DNA of 64,000 bases, from NCBI GenBank assembly GCA_027364875.1, contig DAHXON010000008.1, positions 1 to 64,000 on the forward strand, given 5' to 3'. This DNA is from Chloroflexota bacterium. Its GTDB lineage: Bacteria; Chloroflexota; Limnocylindria; Limnocylindrales; CSP1-4. A program made the translations under genes and the position numbers. Of the stretch, positions 53,032-62,971 are shown in pieces (positions within the stretch are counted from its first letter, which is position 1; each line of letters opens with the position of its first letter). Below the pieces are notes generated by a model. The model was not told where the DNA came from and made no database searches. It saw only the letters and a program-made list of their open reading frames with translations.

Positions 53032-55098
53032 GTGCCTTGTCCCGACTGTGGTACGACGCGGACCGCAGGTGCCCGCTTCTGCCACTACTGCGGCCGCCGC
53101 TTCGAAGGCCTGTCCGAGGGGCTTCGGATCGGTGATCGCCGCGTCGTCACCGCGCTCTTCGCCGACATGGTGGGCTACACCAGGCTGGTGGACGAGCTCG
53201 ACCCGGAGGAAGTCCGGGCGCGGGTAGACGGGGCGCTGGCACTCATTGGCGATGCCGTTCTCCGATTCGGCGGATCCCTGGAGAAGTTCATAGGCGACGC
53301 GGTGCTCGCGGTCTTCGGCACTCCCGTTGCCCACGACGACGACGCTCTCCGCGCCTGCCTGTGCGCGCTGGAGATGCAGTCGTGCCTGAGCAGGTATGTG
53401 ACCGCGGACTCGCAACCGCTGGTCCTCAGAATCGGGATCGCCACGGGTGAAGTCGTGGCCGCTCTCCGCGACGTGGCGGGGAATCGATCGGTGGCGCTCA
53501 CCGGCGAGCCGATGACAACGGCCGCGCGCCTCCAGCAGCTCGCCGAGCCCAACGAGATACTGCTCGACGACGCGACGGTCCTCGCCGCGGAGCCTCGCAT
53601 CGGAGTTGACCACCTGGGCGAGAAGATCCTCCGGGGCCAGCGCAGACCGGTCGTGACGCACAGGCTCCGGAGCGAGCGCCGGCTCGTGACCCAGGCCGGC
53701 CGGCGGATGGCGCCGCTCGTGGGCCGGGCTGGCGAGCAGGCCCGCCTGCGCGAGGTCCTCGATAGGGCCGCGGCGACGGGCAAAGGCGCGGCGGTCCTGG
53801 TTCGCGGCGAGGCGGGGGTCGGCAAGTCGCGATTGCTCAGCGAGATGGAGCAGGACGCTCGCAATGCCGGGTTCGGCTGGATGTGGCTCGACAACGCGCC
53901 TCACGGCATGAGCTCGCCCTACAGCGCCGTGCGCAACATGGCGGACTGGGTCGCCGACGAGCAGGGTGTGACCGCCGGGATAGCCGGCCGGCAGATGCTC
54001 TTCGGGCCGGACGTTCCCGCGATCGACGCCAATTCCGTCCGGCTGATGCTCGGCGCCGTCGCCGTCCTGGCTCGCGACTCGAACATGCTGCTCCTGCCCG
54101 AAGAGGGCTGGGGATCCGGGCTCCTGAACCTGGTTCAGCCCAATGAGATCCAGCTCGGCCTGCGGCTCGCCACAGAGGTCTGGGTGAACCAGCTAGTGGC
54201 CCGCCAGCCACGTTGCATCGTCGTGGACGACTACCACTGGATCGATCCTTCGAGCCGGCAACTCCTCGAGCTCATGATCCGGCTGGCCGCCGACCTGCCG
54301 CTCGTCGTTCTCACCGGTTCGCGCTACCCCGCGGAGCCCGAATGGCTCGGCCTGCCGCACGTCGAGGCGATCGATCTGGCCGGGCTTGATGCGGCCGCAA
54401 CGGAGGAACTGGGTTCGGCGGTGGCCGGCGCCGGCCTCGTGTCGGAGTCGGCGCGCTGGCTCTACCAGCGCACCTCGGGCAACGCGCTCTTCGTCGGGGA
54501 GATCATGCGCACGCTCCGCGACGCGGGCCACCTCGAGAAGAACGGGGACCAGCTCCGAATCGAGTCCGGCGCGGCTCGCCGAAGCGTGCCGCTCAGCCTT
54601 CGAGCCCTCCTCGGCGCGAGGATTGACGCCCTGCCCGGCGCGGAGAGAGCCATCCTCGAGGCTGCGTCGGTGGTCGGCCTGTCCTTCACGGTGGATCTTC
54701 TCTGCGTGCTGCAGGGCGAATGTCCGGAGGAGGGTCACCTGGAATCGCTGGCCGAGGCGGGCTTCATCTCAAGGGTCGAGGATCCCGCCAGGCCCGAGGA
54801 GGTTTGGCGGTTCCGCCACCAGCTTTTCCTCGACGCCGCATACGGCCGGCTGTTGAACGACAGGCGGCACCAGCTTCACGGCACGCTGGCGGATTGGTAC
54901 GAAAGAACCGGAACGCATATCGAACCGGCCGAGCTCGGGCGCCATAGAGCGGCCGCCGGCGACGCCGAGCGCGCCCTGCCGCTGCTCGAGCGCGCCCTCG
55001 GCGACGCGCTGGCCGTCGGCGCGGACGAAGAGGCCGACGGCCTGCGCAAGTTGATCGAGACCCTGACGAGCGCTCCGGGTCAGGCCGCCGCGCGCTGA
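53032..55098 (+). CDS. Class III nucleotidyl cyclase fused to AAA/LuxR-type ATPase, with N-terminal zinc ribbon
   Basis: CPDCGTTRTAGARFCHYCG; VTALFADMVGYTRLVDELD...FIGDAVLAVFG; VRGEAGVGKSRLL; SD AGGAGG before GTG 53032. Confidence 0.88.
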   Translation: MPCPDCGTTRTAGARFCHYCGRRFEGLSEGLRIGDRRVVTALFADMVGYTRLVDELDPEEVRARVDGALALIGDAVLRFGGSLEKFIGDAVLAVFGTPVAHDDDALRACLCALEMQSCLSRYVTADSQPLVLRIGIATGEVVAALRDVAGNRSVALTGEPMTTAARLQQLAEPNEILLDDATVLAAEPRIGVDHLGEKILRGQRRPVVTHRLRSERRLVTQAGRRMAPLVGRAGEQARLREVLDRAAATGKGAAVLVRGEAGVGKSRLLSEMEQDARNAGFGWMWLDNAPHGMSSPYSAVRNMADWVADEQGVTAGIAGRQMLFGPDVPAIDANSVRLMLGAVAVLARDSNMLLLPEEGWGSGLLNLVQPNEIQLGLRLATEVWVNQLVARQPRCIVVDDYHWIDPSSRQLLELMIRLAADLPLVVLTGSRYPAEPEWLGLPHVEAIDLAGLDAAATEELGSAVAGAGLVSESARWLYQRTSGNALFVGEIMRTLRDAGHLEKNGDQLRIESGAARRSVPLSLRALLGARIDALPGAERAILEAASVVGLSFTVDLLCVLQGECPEEGHLESLAEAGFISRVEDPARPEEVWRFRHQLFLDAAYGRLLNDRRHQLHGTLADWYERTGTHIEPAELGRHRAAAGDAERALPLLERALGDALAVGADEEADGLRKLIETLTSAPGQAAAR

Positions 55099-56315
55099 CG
55101 AGCCTGACGGGCGGGGCGCCGCCGCCGTCTCGCCAACACGGCCGGCAGCACGGCAACGGGACCCAGTGCGGCCGGGGCGAGTCCGCGAGGCCCTCTCTCG
55201 CCGGTACCGGCCAGCTGATCCGATCTGGCGGAGCTCGAAACGCCATTGGCCCACGCGTCCGCCTTCCAGGCGTCGGCGGCGAACTTGGCCTGCCCGGTGA
55301 GGGACGGGTGGAAGTAGTCGACGGTGCTCAGATCCTTGAGGACGAAGTCGCGACCGGACAGGAGGGCCTGGTTGTACGTGCAGTGCAGGTTCGCCAGCGC
55401 CCCGGTCACGGCGTTTTCCTCGTCGCAGATCGTCTCGAGGGCGGCGTTGTACGAGGCGAGGATGGCCTCCGCGTCCGGGATCGAGGCGGGGCTGTTCGAG
55501 CCCAGGAACGGCGCGCAGCGGGTCGAGTTCTTGGGCTGCAGCAGGGCGGTCCGGGCGGTTGGATCGGCCTGAGTGATTGCCCGGAAGTGGCTGAAGTCGG
55601 GCACCGGCATCATCAGCAGGCGGCTGCCCGGCGGCAGGTTGACGCGAAGAGTCTCGACCGCCGCTCGGGCCTGGGCGGTGAAGTCCGCCAACGGGGTCTT
55701 CGGGTCGTCGCACAGATCGTTGGTGCCGAGCATGAAGGTCACGTATGCCGTCTGGCCGTGCTGCAGGTTCGCCGCCGCCGCGACGACCTGTTCGACCTGG
55801 CGCTGGGCATCGATCATCTTGCGCCCGGAAGTGGCGGCGTCGACCACGCCGGGCGTCGCCCCCAGGGCCTTGAACCGCTCGAGCAAGCTGGTCACGCCGT
55901 CGTTCCTGGCCGTCCCCACGACCCACGAGTACTGAGGATGGTCGCGAAGGTTGGCCGGCGAAACGCTGTACGCCTGGCTGTAGGAATCGCCGATCGCGGC
56001 GAGCATCGCCGGCAGCGGCGGAGTGGCCGTCGGTAAAGGCTGCACGGTCGGAGTGGCGGTCGGAGTCGGCGAGGGGAGGTCCGACGCCGAGGCAGCCAGG
56101 GTCGGGCTCGGGGTGACGCCCGCGGTCGCCGAGGCCGTGGCTGTTGGCGTGGTGGCGGCAATCAAGGACGGCTTCGAGGGGCCGGCGGCGAGCGTGAGGG
56201 CGAGCCAGCCGACCCCGAACCCGCCGACGACTGCCGCAACAAGGATCGCGCCGACCAGAAGACCACCGCGGTGCGAGCGCGCCGACTCGGGCCGCCTCTC
56301 TGTCGTGTATGGCAT
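55080..56315 (-). CDS. SGNH/GDSL hydrolase with N-terminal TM and C-terminal LAGTG sorting-like signal
   Basis: AIGDSYSQ, LGTNDLC, DYFHPSLTG; C-term LAGTGERGPRG-hydrophobic-ARRRRR. Confidence 0.82.
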   Translation of the reverse strand: MPYTTERRPESARSHRGGLLVGAILVAAVVGGFGVGWLALTLAAGPSKPSLIAATTPTATASATAGVTPSPTLAASASDLPSPTPTATPTVQPLPTATPPLPAMLAAIGDSYSQAYSVSPANLRDHPQYSWVVGTARNDGVTSLLERFKALGATPGVVDAATSGRKMIDAQRQVEQVVAAAANLQHGQTAYVTFMLGTNDLCDDPKTPLADFTAQARAAVETLRVNLPPGSRLLMMPVPDFSHFRAITQADPTARTALLQPKNSTRCAPFLGSNSPASIPDAEAILASYNAALETICDEENAVTGALANLHCTYNQALLSGRDFVLKDLSTVDYFHPSLTGQAKFAADAWKADAWANGVSSSARSDQLAGTGERGPRGLAPAALGPVAVLPAVLARRRRRPARQARQRAAA

Positions 56316-56474
56316 TGGCCAATCCTAGAACGGCGAAGCCGGATCCCGCGCGGCGGCCCGGCCCCGCGCTCCATTCGGCTGCCAGTGCCCGGGCTCGGTG
56401 GATTCCGTCCGAGCAGTCCGCTCCGCTCGAATCACCGGCTCCGCCCGGTCGGGCTCGGCTACGATGGGGGCGTC

Positions 56475-57170
56475 ATGCAAGGCTCATTCGCAATCGACGC
56501 TCTCCGCCGCGGCCGGCTCTTCGCCGGCATGGCCCCCGCGTCGCTCGAGGCCATTTCCCGGACGCTTCGATCCCGCAAGTTCCGTCGCGGCGAGGTTCTC
56601 TTCCACGAAGGCGACCCCGGCGATTCCCTCTTCATCGTCGCGTCGGGCTCGGTCAAGGTCGTCGTGCCGTCCGACGACGGCGACGAAGCAATCCTCGCGA
56701 CGCTGGGTCGCGGCGACTCGCTCGGCGAGCTTTCCCTTCTCGACGGCGCGCCCCGTTCGGCCAGCGCGATCGCGATCGAACCGGTGGAAGCTCTGACGCT
56801 GCCGCGCGTTCAGTTCAAGTCCCTGCTGGCCACGGATGGCGACCTCCGCGACGCCTTGCTCGCTCAGCTGGCACGGGAATTGCGGCGCCTGACGACTCAC
56901 GTCTCGGATCTCCATTTCCTGGATCTCACGGGCCGATTGGCGGCGCGGCTTGCCCGCCTTGCGGAGGAGCGCGGCGAACGGCTCGCGGACGGTTCCTACC
57001 GTCTGGAGGCTCCGCCAACGCAGGGCGACCTCGCGTCGATGATCGGCGCCACCAGGCAGAGCGTGAACAAGCTCCTCGGCGAGTTTGCCGACGAGAAGCT
57101 CCTGCGTCTCGAGCCCGACGGGATAGTGATCCCGGACCTGGCGCTGCTGGCGGCTCGGGCGCGGCGTTAG
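56475..57170 (+). CDS. Crp/Fnr family transcriptional regulator
   Basis: Cyclic-nucleotide-binding fold and C-terminal HTH TQGDLASMIGATRQSVNKLLGEFADEKLL. Confidence 0.92.
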   Translation: MQGSFAIDALRRGRLFAGMAPASLEAISRTLRSRKFRRGEVLFHEGDPGDSLFIVASGSVKVVVPSDDGDEAILATLGRGDSLGELSLLDGAPRSASAIAIEPVEALTLPRVQFKSLLATDGDLRDALLAQLARELRRLTTHVSDLHFLDLTGRLAARLARLAEERGERLADGSYRLEAPPTQGDLASMIGATRQSVNKLLGEFADEKLLRLEPDGIVIPDLALLAARARR

Positions 57171-57225
57171 GCGGTCCGGCGCGGCGTCGGGGCTCGGCGC
57201 GGACGAGCGCGCGCGACGTCGAGGA

Positions 57226-57708
57226 TCAGCCCGCGGAGATGACGCCCTCGCGGCCGAGCTGGAGAACCTGCGCCCGGCTCTCGTCCAGATGCTGAGTGGC
57301 GAAACCGAACAACCTGCGAAGCAGCAGCTCCGAGCGGGCCGATCCGCCGGTGAGCAGGGTGAGCAGCTCACTCGCGGGCACGGAAACCAGGGTCGCCGGT
57401 CCGATGGCGCGAGCGGTGGACAGCGCCGTCGGCTCCTCTCGCAGCGCCGACCAGCCGAGCAGGTCGCCGGCGTGGAGCGTGGAGACGAGGACCCAGCGAT
57501 GGTCGTGCTGGACGCGCAGGCCCAGCTGCCCGTGTTCGAGCCAGTGGACCTCGGAGATAGGGGAGCCCATCTCGACGAGCGTCTCGCCGTCGGCAAGGTG
57601 GCGACGCACGGAGGCGGCCGCCAGCGAATCGAGGCCGGCGCGGTCCAGACCAGCGAACAGCGGCAGACGAGCCAGTTCGTCCGGGCTCACCTTCTCGGTC
57701 GTGGCCAT
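57226..57708 (-). CDS. Cyclic nucleotide-binding domain protein (no HTH)
   Basis: LPLFAGLDRAGLDSLAAASVRRHLADGETLVEMGSP...GDLLGWSALREEPTALSTARAI. Confidence 0.8.
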   Translation of the reverse strand: MATTEKVSPDELARLPLFAGLDRAGLDSLAAASVRRHLADGETLVEMGSPISEVHWLEHGQLGLRVQHDHRWVLVSTLHAGDLLGWSALREEPTALSTARAIGPATLVSVPASELLTLLTGGSARSELLLRRLFGFATQHLDESRAQVLQLGREGVISAG

Positions 57709-57771
57709 CAGCTGCTCCTCCGACACCGCTCTATGTGAGATCCCATTCTCCCCCCGCGCCCCGCGCCGTGC

Positions 57772-58995
57772 TCACCCTTTCGCCTTCGTCGCCTCGCCGG
57801 CGAGCCGAAACAGGAACGCGGCCGCGGAAATGCCCGCTCGCCGCCGGCCCTCCGCGCCGCCCTGAAACGTGGCTCGGCCCGCCTCGACCTGACCGAAGGG
57901 CCCAACCGCAGCCATCTCGACGATCGTGTCTTCGTTCGCGTCCGCGGCCCGGACGGCCAGCCCGACTTCGGCGCCCGACTCGCGGCGTTCAGCCTCGGCC
58001 AGCTCGACTAGCGCCTGTGCCGCGCTCGCTGTCAGGAGTCTGGCGGATCGGAGCCACGGGGCGTCTCCGAACAGCTGAGCCGCGGTTCCACCGGTGCCGA
58101 GCTCGACGATGGCCGCGCTCCATCCCAGCGCCTCGAGTTCACGACGGACGGCGACGGGCCAGGTGTCCTCATCGCGGCCCCAGACGTACCTTCCCACCGC
58201 CGCGAGCACGATCGCCTCGGCCTCCTCGACGAGGTCCCCCGGCGTCCGGCCGTCTTCCGCAACGGCGGAGATGCGAACGTCCACCGCATCGGCCCTGGCG
58301 TAGGTGGCCACCACGGGGTTTGTCTTGCGAAGTAGAGGCTCGCCGAGGGCGGCCGCCACCGCCGACTCTCCGATGCCGGTCAGCCGGTAGGTTCGGGTCA
58401 CGCGCTCCTGGCCCAGGCCCCGATCGCGGAGACGCGGCTGGACTTCCTGCTGCCACATCGCCGTCATCTCGCGCGGCGGCCCGGGCAGGGCCACGATGAG
58501 CCGCCCATCGGGCCGCTCGACCCACCACCCGGGTGCCGTCCCGCGCTCGTTCGGTATCGCCTGCGACGACGGGATGAGCCACGCCTGCTTGATGTTGGTT
58601 TCGTGGAATGGCCATCCGCGCCGTTCGAACAGGCGGTGGAGCCACCGCTCCAGGTCCGGGTCCACGGAGGTCTCCTCGCCGCACACCGCGGCGATCGATT
58701 CGCGGGTCAGGTCGTCCGGCGTCGGTCCGAGTCCACCTGTCGTGACCACCAGATCCGCGTCCTCGAGAGCGCGGCGCAGGGTTGCCACCACTGTTGCGAG
58801 CACGTCGGGCAAGGCCGCCGTCCAGGCGACGGTCACGCCGGCCTGGCTGAGAATTCGAGCCAGGTCGCCGCTGTTGGTGTCTCTGGTCTCGCCCGTCGTT
58901 AGCTCGGAGCCGACGGCGAGGAGCACGGCCGTCCGGATAGCGCGGGGCGCGGAGTCTTCCGCCTGTCGGGCGCCGGTGGATCGTGAGAGGCTCAT
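57772..58995 (-). CDS. cinA: CinA family protein with divergent C-terminal domain
   Basis: AVGSELTTGETRDTNSGDLARIL, VVTTGGLGPTPDDLTRESIAAV, LPGPPREMTAMW. Confidence 0.9.
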   Translation of the reverse strand: MSLSRSTGARQAEDSAPRAIRTAVLLAVGSELTTGETRDTNSGDLARILSQAGVTVAWTAALPDVLATVVATLRRALEDADLVVTTGGLGPTPDDLTRESIAAVCGEETSVDPDLERWLHRLFERRGWPFHETNIKQAWLIPSSQAIPNERGTAPGWWVERPDGRLIVALPGPPREMTAMWQQEVQPRLRDRGLGQERVTRTYRLTGIGESAVAAALGEPLLRKTNPVVATYARADAVDVRISAVAEDGRTPGDLVEEAEAIVLAAVGRYVWGRDEDTWPVAVRRELEALGWSAAIVELGTGGTAAQLFGDAPWLRSARLLTASAAQALVELAEAERRESGAEVGLAVRAADANEDTIVEMAAVGPFGQVEAGRATFQGGAEGRRRAGISAAAFLFRLAGEATKAKG

Positions 58996-59118
58996 TGACG
59001 GAGTGTAGGGGAAGCACCGCCGCCGGTCGTCGAGCGCCGTCTGGGAAGCTTCGTGTCACTACGGCGCTCGCCGCTGCTATCATCGCCGTGCTGTCAGACC
59101 CTACCCGAAGGAGGTCCC

Positions 59119-59958
59119 TTGGCTGACCGGTCCTCCTCTCTGCCGCCGTCCGAGCCCGGATCGGATGGCGCCGGCTCCAATCCTGGCGACGCCGCACCCG
59201 GTCTGGGAGAACAGATCGGCCGGACGCGCAAGGCTCTCTTCGGCCTGATCGGATCTCACATTGCCCTGGCCAGGGCCGAGTTCTCCGAGATTGCCGACGA
59301 AGTCAAGCGGATCGCCGGCCTCGTGGGAGCGGCCCTCTTCCTGCTCTTCATCACGGCAATCCTGATCTTCGTGGGCGTGTTGCTCTTCGCCGGAGAGGCG
59401 ATCTTCGGCTCGATGGGCTGGGGCGTGCTTCTCGGCTCGGAGCTGCTGATCGCGGTGTCGGTCATCTTGCTCCTCGGCGTCCTGGAGCTCGGCTTCAGCC
59501 GGACGAGCGGGTCGTTCCTGGTGGCACTAGGCGTGGCGCTCGTCATCGGCGGCCTCCTGGCCAACGATTGGGCCGCCGTCAGCCGGAACAACACGAGCCT
59601 GCCCGGTCAGCCGTGGCTGGCCGTCGCCTCGGGCGCGGTCCTGCTGGGCATCCTCTTCGCCCTGCTCGGGGCCAGCTTCGGTCGAGGCGCGGCGAGTGGC
59701 GCCGCGATCGGCGGGATCGTCGTCGGCGGCCTGCTCGGTTTGCTCGCCTCCGCCGGGCCGGGCCTACGGGTCGCTTCGGCGATCGGAGTGGCAGTCCTGC
59801 TGCTGATGTGGCCGATCACCGCCGCCGTGCTGCTCTTCCGGCACGGCATAGATACGGGCCGGCTCAAGGAGCGGTTCTACCCCAGCCAGACAATCGAGAC
59901 CACCAAGGAGACCATCGAGTGGGTGCGCGCGCAGTTGCCGCTCGGGCCGAAGTCGTAG
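59119..59958 (+). CDS. Phage-holin-family-like (DUF1469-like) membrane protein
   Basis: IALARAEFSEIADEVKRIAGLVGAALFLLFITAILIFVGVLL; SD GAAGGAGGT before TTG. Confidence 0.65.
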   Translation: MADRSSSLPPSEPGSDGAGSNPGDAAPGLGEQIGRTRKALFGLIGSHIALARAEFSEIADEVKRIAGLVGAALFLLFITAILIFVGVLLFAGEAIFGSMGWGVLLGSELLIAVSVILLLGVLELGFSRTSGSFLVALGVALVIGGLLANDWAAVSRNNTSLPGQPWLAVASGAVLLGILFALLGASFGRGAASGAAIGGIVVGGLLGLLASAGPGLRVASAIGVAVLLLMWPITAAVLLFRHGIDTGRLKERFYPSQTIETTKETIEWVRAQLPLGPKS

Positions 59959-60470
59959 CCAGCCGGCAGGCCCTCCTCGACGAGGTCACCCGCCTGGAGG
60001 CCGCCGGCCGTTCCGCCGTGGACATCAAAGCCAAGGTCAGGCGTTCGCCGGGCAAGACCGCGGCGCTCGCCGCCGGGACGGTCTTCCTCGCCGCGGGTGG
60101 GCCGAAGAGGACGTATCGAGCCGTTCGAAAGGCGATCTTCGGACCTCAGGCCGAGCTCCCCAAGTCCATGTTGCCCAACCAGATCGACAAGGCGCTTCGA
60201 GCCCTCGGATCCGACGGCGATCGAGTCCGGGGCGTGATCGAGCGCGAGTTTGCCGACTATCTGGAGAAGAGCAAGCCGGTCCGAGACGCCCGCGACCTGC
60301 GCGGGACGGTGTCCGAGCTGGGCGGCAACCTGCTCAAGCCCGTCACCGCCGAGGCCGGCAAGCGCCTGGCCAGGGAGCTCTTCAAGCCGGAAGGCAGCAG
60401 CTTCAACGAGGTGATGGTCAGGATCCAGAACCGGCGGGAAGCCCGCCGGAAGGGCGAGGCGAAGGGCTAG
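59919..60470 (+). CDS. Hypothetical protein, overlapping the preceding gene (GTG start)
   Basis: SD AAGGAG at 59905; DIKAKVRRSPGKTAALAAGTVFLAAGGPKRTYRAVRKAIFG. Confidence 0.65.
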   Translation: MGARAVAARAEVVASRQALLDEVTRLEAAGRSAVDIKAKVRRSPGKTAALAAGTVFLAAGGPKRTYRAVRKAIFGPQAELPKSMLPNQIDKALRALGSDGDRVRGVIEREFADYLEKSKPVRDARDLRGTVSELGGNLLKPVTAEAGKRLARELFKPEGSSFNEVMVRIQNRREARRKGEAKG

Positions 60471-60541
60471 CGAGACCCGAGCGGATGGTGCGTCGACGCA
60501 CCGGTCGCAGAGCCGCGAGCGCGGCTACACTCTTGGGCCGC

Positions 60542-60627
60542 GGGCGAGTGGCGGAATGGCAGACGCGCCAGCCTTAGGAGCTGGTGCCGGTCACGGCATG
60601 CGGGTTCGAGTCCCGCCTCGCCCACCA
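60542..60627 (+). tRNA. tRNA-Leu (anticodon TAG), CCA encoded
   Basis: Acceptor GGGCGAG/CTCGCCC, anticodon arm CCAGC-CTTAGGA-GCTGG, T-arm GCGGGTTCGAGTCCCGC, long variable arm. Confidence 0.95.
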
Positions 60628-60778
60628 ACATCGCGCTGGGGGCCGCGCCCGGGGGCTGGAGCTGCACCCGAGGAGCTGGCCCCGCGTTCCGGGCCGCGGG
60701 AGCCGCAGTCGGTAGCCCCGGCTCGCATCGCGCCGCTTACCGGCCCGGCGAGGCCTCGGCCCCTATAATCCACGGGCG

Positions 60779-62209
60779 ATGCAGACGACCAACACCCCCC
60801 TTCCCAAGTCACGCCTCCAGCTCGAGCTCGAGCTTCCCCCCGAACGCCTGACACGCGCGATCGACCAGGCGGTGAGCCGCCTGTCGCGCCAGACTCGAGT
60901 TCCCGGCTTCCGGCCCGGCAAGGCTCCCCGGTTCATGCTCGAGCGGATGCTCGGCCAGACGGCGATCCTGGACGACGCCGTGGATCACCTCGTCGAGGAC
61001 GCGTTCCGTGAGGCGATGAAGGAGCAGGACATCGTCCCGCTCACGACCCCCGAGGTCGAAGTCACCCAGTCCGAAGAAGGCAAGCCGGTCCTCTTCAAGG
61101 CGACGATCCAGGTTCGGCCGGAGGTCAAGCTCGGCGATTACGACCACTTCGGCTTCGCGCCTGAGGTCAAGCCCGTCGACGACGAGATGGTCGCCAAAGT
61201 CATCGAGGAGCTCCAGGACGCCCACTCGGAGCTCAAGCCCGTCGAGGGGCGCGCGGCCCAGAACGGCGACTACGCCGTCATCGGCTTTCGGGGCACGCGC
61301 GACGGCGTCGAGTTCCCGGGCGGATCGTCGGAGCGTATGCCGCTCATCATCGGCGAAGACCGCCTCATCCCCGGTTTCGAGGAGAACCTCGTCGGGGCGA
61401 TGAAGGGCGACGAGCGCGAGTTCGACATCACCTTCCCGGACGACTACCAGGAGGAGACGCTGCGCGGCCAGGTCGCGCACTTCTCGGTCACGGTCAAGGA
61501 GCTGCGGCACAAGCAGCTGCCCGAGGCCGACGACGACTTCGCCAGGCTCGTCGGAAAGTTCAACGACATGGCCGAGCTCCGGGCCGAGCTGCGCGAGCGG
61601 CTGGGCGCCAACGCCCTCGACCACGCCCGCCACGAATTCGCCGACAAGATCATCGAGTACGCCACGGCCAACGCCACGGTGGATCTGCCCGACGTGCTGA
61701 TCGACCAGGAAGTCGAGGTCATGCACGACGAGCTGCGCTCCGCGCTGGCCCGCCAGGGCATTACCGAAGACGCCTACCTCAATGTCGTCGGCAAGACGGA
61801 CGAGGACATCCACACCGAGTTCCGGCCGCAGGCCGAGAAGCGGGTCAAGACGCTTCTCGTCCTGACCGAGATCGCCAGGGCCAAGGGAGTGGAAGTTCCG
61901 GAGTCGGACGTCCAGGGCGAAATCGATCGAGCCCGGTCCCGCTACGCGGACAGCCCCAACCTGATCCGCTACTTCGAATCGGAGCGCGGCCGAAACTACA
62001 TCAGGAGCACCTTCCGGCGATCGCGGACCGTCGAGCAGCTCATCGACGAGTGGCTCGCCGCACACCCGGAGGCACCCCGGCTGCCGCATCTCGAGGAATC
62101 GGACGACCACTCGCCGGTGGCGAGCTCAACCGCGGAAGCCTCCGCTTCCATCGGCGCCACCGACGTCGAGGCTCTCACGCCGGAATCAGCTTCTGCCGGC
62201 GGCGCGTAA
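60779..62209 (+). CDS. tig: Trigger factor
   Basis: QTRVPGFRPGKAPRFMLERMLG; PPIase region; gene order tig-clpP-clpX. Confidence 0.95.
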   Translation: MQTTNTPLPKSRLQLELELPPERLTRAIDQAVSRLSRQTRVPGFRPGKAPRFMLERMLGQTAILDDAVDHLVEDAFREAMKEQDIVPLTTPEVEVTQSEEGKPVLFKATIQVRPEVKLGDYDHFGFAPEVKPVDDEMVAKVIEELQDAHSELKPVEGRAAQNGDYAVIGFRGTRDGVEFPGGSSERMPLIIGEDRLIPGFEENLVGAMKGDEREFDITFPDDYQEETLRGQVAHFSVTVKELRHKQLPEADDDFARLVGKFNDMAELRAELRERLGANALDHARHEFADKIIEYATANATVDLPDVLIDQEVEVMHDELRSALARQGITEDAYLNVVGKTDEDIHTEFRPQAEKRVKTLLVLTEIARAKGVEVPESDVQGEIDRARSRYADSPNLIRYFESERGRNYIRSTFRRSRTVEQLIDEWLAAHPEAPRLPHLEESDDHSPVASSTAEASASIGATDVEALTPESASAGGA

Positions 62210-62248
62210 CCGGCGCGTATCCAGGGTAAGTACAGAGGAGACGATCAG

Positions 62249-62932
62249 ATGCTCGTGCCAATGGTGATCGAGTCCTCGAGCCGTGGCGAGCGCGCCTACG
62301 ACATCTACTCGCGGCTTCTCCGCGAGCGGATCATCTTCCTTGGCGACGCCATCGAAGACAACGTCGCCAACCTCGTGATCGCCCAGCTGCTCTTCCTCGA
62401 CGCAGAGGATCCGGAGCGGGACATCAGCCTCTACATCAACTCCCCCGGTGGCGTGATCACCTCCGGGCTGGCCATCTACGACACCATGCAGTACGTCCGA
62501 GCGCCGGTCAGCACGATCTGCATCGGCATGGCGGCCAGTATGGCGGCCGTGCTGCTTGCGGCCGGGGCTCCGGGCAAGCGGTTCGCCCTGCCCCACAGCC
62601 GGATCATGATCCACCAGGGTTCGGGCGGCTTCCGGGGCAACACCCCCGACGTCTTCATCCAGGTCAAGGAGATGGAGACTCTTGTCAACACCAATCACGA
62701 GATCCTGAGCCGCCACTCGGGCCAGCCGATCGAGAAGATAGTCGCCGATACCTCTCGGGACTACTTTATGTCTCCAATCGAGGCGAAGGATTACGGCATA
62801 ATCGACTCGGTATACTCTGCGACCGGCCAGCCGCTCAGCGGCAAGAACGGGTCGGCCGGCGACGGTGAAACGGGCGGAAGCTCTGATGGGCAGTCGGCAG
62901 CAGCTGGCGAGCCAGCGGCAGCTGCCGAGTAA
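62249..62932 (+). CDS. clpP: ATP-dependent Clp protease proteolytic subunit
   Basis: [31 protein letters not shown] (catalytic Ser and His). Confidence 0.96.
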   Translation: MLVPMVIESSSRGERAYDIYSRLLRERIIFLGDAIEDNVANLVIAQLLFLDAEDPERDISLYINSPGGVITSGLAIYDTMQYVRAPVSTICIGMAASMAAVLLAAGAPGKRFALPHSRIMIHQGSGGFRGNTPDVFIQVKEMETLVNTNHEILSRHSGQPIEKIVADTSRDYFMSPIEAKDYGIIDSVYSATGQPLSGKNGSAGDGETGGSSDGQSAAAGEPAAAAE

Positions 62933-62971
62933 GCGGGTAGTGGCGCAGGCGCGAAGGATGGGTCAAGGCGC

